Part shown: in pieces, positions 58,593 through 64,000 of the stretch
Position numbering within the stretch: the stretch's first letter is position 1
How the letters are laid out: each line of letters begins with the position of its first letter
Assembly (NCBI GenBank): GCA_031308135.1
Contig: JAHLJT010004567.1
Coordinates: 36,344,389-36,408,388 of the forward strand
Source: Acheta domesticus
Taxonomy: Eukaryota; Arthropoda; Insecta; Orthoptera; Gryllidae
Reading direction: 5' to 3'
DNA: 64,000 nt
The notes under the pieces: model-generated
The model's input: only the letters and a program-made list of their open reading frames with translations
Databases searched by the model: none
What the model was told of the DNA's origin: nothing
Translations under genes and position numbers: made by a program

Positions 58593-59605
58593 ATGTATTT
58601 GTTTACAGTCCATTATTACACACGTGGGAAAAATTTAAAGAAAAAATTTGGAGCGGTATTTAAGAAATTTCTTTTTGTAATTTTGAAGCGAAGATTACGC
58701 AAAAACGACTCGTTTTTTCAGAAAATTCTACATAACCTGTTTTAAAGATATAATTTTGTACAAGAGACTTTGTTTGAAGTAAAAATCGCTATCTGCAATT
58801 TTGTAGTTTAAAAAATATTTTTTTGCAATTTTCAAACAACCAAGTATTACCCAGAAGTAGGACTAAGGCCATATTTTTTATCGTCCTTCATTACATAAGT
58901 GAAGAAAATTAAAAGAAAAAATTTGGAGTGGTTTTTGAGAAACATTTTTTTTGTAAATTTGAATTGTAATTTTCGCAAAAACTACTCGTTTTTTCAAAAA
59001 AATGGTACATGACCTTATTTAAAATGCTAATTTTGTACAACCGACTTTGTTTGAGGTAAAAATCTCTATCTTCAATTTTGCAGGTTTTAAATGTTTTTTG
59101 CAATTTTCGAAAAATTGGGGATGTCAACGAAAATGATATCTACATCATTCCCTTAAACATCCTTTGCACTATTCAACAACAAAATATAATCAAAAAATTT
59201 GGAGCCATTTTCTTTTAACTTTGAAAATCTCCAACGGGCTTCATGTAAAGAACCCCCAAATATTAAAATATCGGTTTCAAATTCCAGGGGCCCTGAGACG
59301 AGTAAAATCGATTGGGGAATATCAATTATGAAGAAAATTGTCTGAACGGTTTAGGCGCTAGCATTGATCAGAGACGGACAGACGGGTGTTTTGCCATCAA
59401 TCAATTTTGCAGTATTAAGAAGCAACAAAACATGGATTTTGACTACATCACGAGGTAGAGGATTTTTTCCCCTAAATTTAGCAACAGGTTTTATCCACTT
59501 TTTTCCTCGGCAGACTCCAGCTATAAGAGTTTTTCTGGCAAAAATTAACCGTTTTCCAGTGTGATTCTCTTCCTACGAAGTATTCATAAGGCGAGAAAGT
59601 AAAAA
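58593..59605 (-). repeat. family A AT-rich block to end
   Basis: It contains AAAATTTGGAGCGG, repeated AATTTTGCAGGTTTTAAA-like blocks, CTGAACGGTTTAGGCGCTAG near 59342 and the end CATAAGGCGAGAAAGTAAAA at 59586-59605. It corresponds to 3290-4040. Confidence 0.65.
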
Positions 59606-61402
59606 GGGTTATAAATATGTAATCAATGAAATTCATCTTTGGGAACCTTTCCTTATTAACAAAATAATGATATTTCATCTTGATGATATACTTGTTCTAC
59701 AACATATGCAGAAATTCCTCAATCAAAATGTTAATAAATTTATTCACAGTTGCATATTCATTTTGGTTTAGAAAGTTCTATCAGATGATAGTCCAGAGAT
59801 ATAATGGATAAGGTGACAAATGCACAATGAATGAAAATACTACACAAATTTGGACAAAAATTTTATATTTATTAATAAATTTCAGAAATAATGAAATAAT
59901 ACTACATACTAACTCCGTGCTGCAAACCATACCTCCTTTTTTTCCCCTATTTTCTCTTTTTTGAAAAGTTCCTGCAAGGTGCCAAGTTGTATGCACAATT
60001 GCAACTGTTTCTAGACCACACATTAACAAGAAAAAATCCAATAGAACCAAGAATGCTTGGCAGCAATAAGCTCTTCAAAAAATAACTAGATTTTATTTGC
60101 ATATTCTAATTGAATATAAATAAGAATCCCATGCACAACATACTAAAAAAATTCATTTTACATCACTTGGAGCCACAAACAGTACAAATGCATATTTTAA
60201 AAATATAGTATAATGTCCTTAGTCATAAAGTATCTAAAAAATACTTGATCGTGAATTTGTTACTGCTGCCAGCATTTCATCTGCCCTGTAAGGTCTTCCA
60301 CTCGCCTTCAAGTAACTCTTGTTTTTGAGGGTAATGAAACTGACACATATTCACACAGTCTTTATACATTTCATACAGTTCAAACTGCTTTTAAGAAACA
60401 ATACATGGCTATTTTAGTAAATACAAGCCTTCTCATGAAAAGTAAATATACAAAACGTGTTTTGGGGAATAGAATTAAAATATAAAGAAAGAAGTACAGC
60501 AAAACTTGTTATCACTATAATACGCATGGCAACAACTGTCACCTCATTGGCATTCTAGATTATATCACTGAGAAATAATACAAGTAATGAGAAACAGATA
60601 TCAAAATTATCACAAGAAAAATTATATTTAAAAATAAAACCTTGATTTTAGAGAAGAAATTCAATGATCGACAAATTCATTAATGATAACACTTGCATTC
60701 CAGTGCATAAAGTTAATTGCTATTAGAAGAACTGCTGCAAAACTGAAGATAAAAGATTGCAGTAGCTTTCGATTAACCACTGAGACATGAATTGCCCTTC
60801 ACAAATTTGCACATTGCCAGATGTGTACAAATTATATTTGTATAAAGATACAAAATAGCTAATTTACTACCAATAGAGACACAGCAAGTGTACTGGCAGT
60901 AGCTTTGAGCCTATAATTACAAGAGAGTAGAGAAGAAACAAACAAATGTAAAAAAAAATAAAAAGATAACAAACACAATAATCTGGAAAAACCCCTTCTT
61001 AACAATATAATGCTTGTAACAAATACAACAGCAATTACCTTCTCAACAGAGTTCATTTCTCTGAAAAACTGCAACACAGAGCAAGGACTCCCTCCTAGAT
61101 GTGTTCCTATATCTATAACACATACGTTCACTAAGCTCATTCCACACTTTTAAAATGCTTTTTCTCAGATGTCAGCCACTCCAAACACAATATGGTTTTT
61201 GAAGTTCATTTGCAAATCAACCGATTCTTGTTCACACACACTCAAGTCATTGCAGCAATAGCAGCCTGACTAGAGATCCTGCTGTACTGCACACAATGCT
61301 CACCATTCAAATCAGTACAACTGAAACTGGTCAACCCAAGCAAGAGTCACTTGAAGGGATCAGAATCATTGTGGAACTACATTCCATTGTTTTCTGAAGA
61401 AG
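59606..61402. other. probable 3' UTR and intergenic DNA of the gene ending at 61403
   Basis: No coding sequence is recognised. The minus-strand gene ending at 61403 must have its 3' UTR in the right-hand part of this stretch; AATAAA hexamers are frequent, so its end is not assigned. Confidence 0.35.
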
Positions 61403-61477
61403 TCACACAGATTCCACTTTTTGTCTCATATCCATTGCTGGTCGTTTCGCTGGAGGTTCCCCACATTCAGTTTCTGA
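61403..61477 (-). CDS. unidentified protein, terminal exon
   Basis: Acceptor TTTTTTTGCAG opens a 24-codon stretch ending in TGA: SETECGEPPAKRPAMDMRQK then VESV. The PPAKRP cluster is a possible nuclear localisation signal. Together with the exons at 61587-61637 and 62529-62561 it forms a continuous phase-0 reading frame with consensus splice sites throughout. I do not recognise the family. Confidence 0.6.
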   Translation of the reverse strand, partial: SETECGEPPAKRPAMDMRQKVESV

Positions 61478-61501
61478 CTGCAAAAAAACATATATCAAAC
61501 A

Positions 61502-61505
<4 letters not shown>

Positions 61506-61541
<36 letters not shown>
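61506..61541. repeat. (AAT)n microsatellite
   Basis: About 12 AAT units within the last intron of the unidentified gene. Confidence 0.9.
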
Positions 61542-61543
<2 letters not shown>

Positions 61544-61586
61544 CACACTTAAAAAAATGTTAACTAAGAAATTTATCAACACCCAC

Positions 61587-61637
61587 CTCTTCCTCCATAC
61601 CGGGGAGTTGTATTTTTGTTTCTGATGCTTCAGATGG
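61587..61637 (-). CDS. unidentified protein, 51 bp exon
   Basis: Flanked by acceptor TTTTACGTTGCAG and donor GTGGGT. It encodes PSEASETKIQLPGMEEE, 17 residues in phase 0, acidic. It joins the terminal exon as EEE-SETE. Confidence 0.6.
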
Positions 61638-62528
61638 CTGCAACGTAAAATGTGTTTATATTACAATAATATTATTCCAAGTTGTATTAAAAAAAAGAAG
61701 CAATTATTATGCTGGAAGTGTACAAAAACAATTGCAAACAAAACTAAATATAAGATAATTTTATTATATAACATTCAAGGCATCAAGTAATTCACTGCAA
61801 TCTGATTGGAATTTGGAGGTGTTCAAGCATCAAAAGTAAATATATTGAATCTTCTCAATCACACAAGAATTTTGAGCATATATGTCTATTCCAGAAACCT
61901 ACATAAAATGACAAAACCTATAATTACCTAAATTTTTCTTCAAAATTACCAATTTTTTTAATGAATATTTCACTTTCAAGAGAAACATTGAAAATAATTG
62001 ATGTAAAATTGTAAAATGAAAATTGAAGGTTGTATCAGAAAACTAATAGCATTTACAACTCATCTTTAAAACACACACAAAAATGACATTATGAACTTAA
62101 AAAAAATTTTTTTGCACCTAAGTTGACAGCACCAGTGTTTTTGAAAATTACTGATTTCTGGTTTTCAAAAGGACACTTTCAAACAATATTGAAGGGAATA
62201 ATTAATCAAGAATGTCTACAAGAAAGAAGGAAAATATTTATTACAAATATCCTTCATTTATATATAAATATATATAAGGGAGATAAAAATAAAAATTATT
62301 CTCACTGAATAAGAAAAAGTTGAGAAAATATATTATTTTTTAAAAAAAAGTTATATATTATAGTCAGCTATGTCACATTCTGCTGTTTTCTTTGGAAAAT
62401 CCAACACAATTATAATCAAAGATAGAAAGTTTTTAAATTTAATTATAGGGTTTGCAAAATAATTTGAGATTATAATGAGAATTTAACAGAATGTGGTATA
62501 ACCATGGATTTTATTTAATAGAAATTAC

Positions 62529-62561
62529 CTCTGCATCAATGCAATCAGCTCCATCCTCTTG
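62529..62561 (-). CDS. unidentified protein, 33 bp microexon
   Basis: Flanked by acceptor TTCTGTGCAG and donor GTAATT. It encodes QEDGADCIDAE, 11 residues in phase 0, acidic. Single microexons are easy to find by chance. Three consecutive in-phase ones with good sites and one composition are more persuasive. Confidence 0.5.
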
Positions 62562-62637
62562 CTGCACAGAACAGAAAAAAAGGTGATCCCTTCAGAAATA
62601 TGATATACTACTAATAATAAGAAAATTTATCATTTAC

Positions 62638-62667
62638 TTCATTAAAGTTAGTTTCATCTCCAGATAA
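62638..62667 (-). CDS. possible 30 bp microexon of the same gene
   Basis: TTATCTGGAGATGAAACTAA then CTTTAATGAA (LSGDETNFNE, phase 0) lies between a weak acceptor (GACTAACTGGAG) and donor GTAAAT. Composition and phase fit the neighbouring exons. However, the intron to the next exon would be only 76 bases, so it is tentative. Confidence 0.25.
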
Positions 62668-64000
62668 CTCCAGTTAGTCACAAAAAGAAGTTATTAAAAA
62701 TACAATAAAATTGTGTGTCATATTTTAGGATTTATGTGTCATACATTATTTGTTTGAGAAATAGCAGAAGTGGGAGGAAAAAAAATTTTGAAAGAATTGT
62801 TTTAATAAATTAAGAAGGGAAAAAAACTTGTTAAATGATCAAAAATACACTTTGTAATTAGGCAATTGCCTGTATTCTTATATGAATAAATAAATAAAAT
62901 TAAAGTATAGGGGGGGGGGGGGAGGGAAGCAAAGAATCGGAAAAAAAGCCATCACCGAAGGTAGGAAGAAATGTTTCATTAGTCAGACTTTGTCACTAAA
63001 CTTTTATCCTGAAAAAGGTCTCATTACTTAATGAAGACAAACTAGCATGAGTAGTAATATTTTGGGTTTCATGTTGGAAAACACTTTTTAAATTTCTGTA
63101 GAGATTTCAATGAACATGAGGTGTTATGTCATCTATATTTTGTTAGTAAAGGAATTTTTTACATTTCAACTAACAGTCAGAGGCATTATAACATTACCAG
63201 TTTAAAATGTATTTCAAAACATGCGTTTTTATTATCATGCATTTCATGTAAAACTCAAGCGAACTCTCATGCAGCACTCTACTCACACCAATAGCATAAG
63301 CAGTTCAAATTCACTTTATTTTAGTAAACCAAGTTAGGAAGAGCAGATATTATTAGAAAGTTGAGGGAAATGCTTGTCTGATGAACTACAAATATTAGAA
63401 GAATGCATTCTTAACATGTACATTATTTAAAATTTCAATTTTTCACCAAGTATTATTAAAAACTTAATCACTTTTCAATGTCCTTTTAATGGAATACACA
63501 ATAAATATTTTTAATAAGAGTTATGGCATTCAGACAGAAATATCCATAAGAGAACAGTAGTGCTTTATAGCAAATGCTACAAATTAATTTTGCAGCTAAA
63601 TACTGAGGAAAGCTCTGACATTGAAATAAAAGAATATCCATGGTGCATACGAAAAAATACCATATTTACTTGTGGAAATAGTAAATTTCATAATTTTGTC
63701 AAATGCAAATGGGTTGAACAGAAGAAGTAAATTACAGGTGAATGATCTCATATTAGTATTCACCAAGAAAATCTGGTTAAAAAAACAAACAAACAAAAAA
63801 AAAAACATCAAAATTGATTCATCATTGGTTTCTTTTCCATACAAAATTATTTTCTTTCAAACAAATAGTTTTTAAACTTTAAATGTATTTTATTATTGTA
63901 ATTTCCCATATTTATAGCTTCTCAATCTCCACAAAAGTACATATGAATATACACTGACAAACTGACTTGCAGGTACAGAGACAATGTCACAGCATTACTT
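62668..64000. other. probable intron of the unidentified minus-strand gene
   Basis: No further exon is recognised. A G13 run lies at about 62911-62923. Confidence 0.35.

Overview
The window looks like nuclear DNA from an insect or closely related arthropod. It is AT-rich, with genes kilobases apart, GT-AG introns and many transposable elements. Its copia-type element uses the internal initiator-Met tRNA primer site known from Drosophila copia. The species cannot be told from sequence alone. Four conserved cellular genes are recognisable, plus the 3' end of an unidentified fifth gene.

Layout. Bases 1-6457 are almost entirely repeats: GCGCATGCGCA hairpins, tRNA-like cassettes and copies of a terminal-inverted-repeat family that I call family A. 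A complete but multiply broken Ty1/copia element (7473-12024, TSD GGATA) lies inside a family A copy. A palindromic MITE follows it. The terminal exon of a Sulfotransfer_2 carbohydrate sulfotransferase is at 13706-14221 (+). An internally deleted mariner is at 16949-17859. Three exons of an XK-related membrane protein are at 22563-21440 (-). A hAT-type MITE (24600-24956), a full-length family A copy (27025-28530) and a long hairpin (29908-30054) follow. The intronless chaperonin gene CCT5 is at 32165-33796 (-).

Bases 34200-39971 are a nest of elements inside another family A copy. Bases 40918-42138 are a foldback element between microsatellites. A Tc1/mariner-superfamily transposon with a 402-codon transposase and TA-flanked TIRs lies at 42511-44701, at the start of a GC-rich stretch that runs to about 47.3 kb. 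A non-LTR reverse transcriptase relic is at 48840-49240. The intronless tRNA-modification gene TYW2/TRMT12 is at 51124-52254 (+). Bases 53430-59600 are again repeats. Small in-phase exons at 62667-61403 (-) encode the acidic C-terminus of an unidentified protein.

The cellular genes are unrelated housekeeping or membrane functions: protein folding, wybutosine synthesis, lipid scrambling or transport, and glycan sulfation. They share no operon-like logic. The informative part of the window is the repeats. Nesting gives relative ages: family A is older than the copia element and the LINE tail inserted in it. I did not find a convincing new multi-gene system. The best candidates for something undescribed are family A with its tRNA-like cassettes, the transposon with an 84-residue spacing before its catalytic Glu, and several long inverted-repeat DNAs that could form hairpin RNAs.
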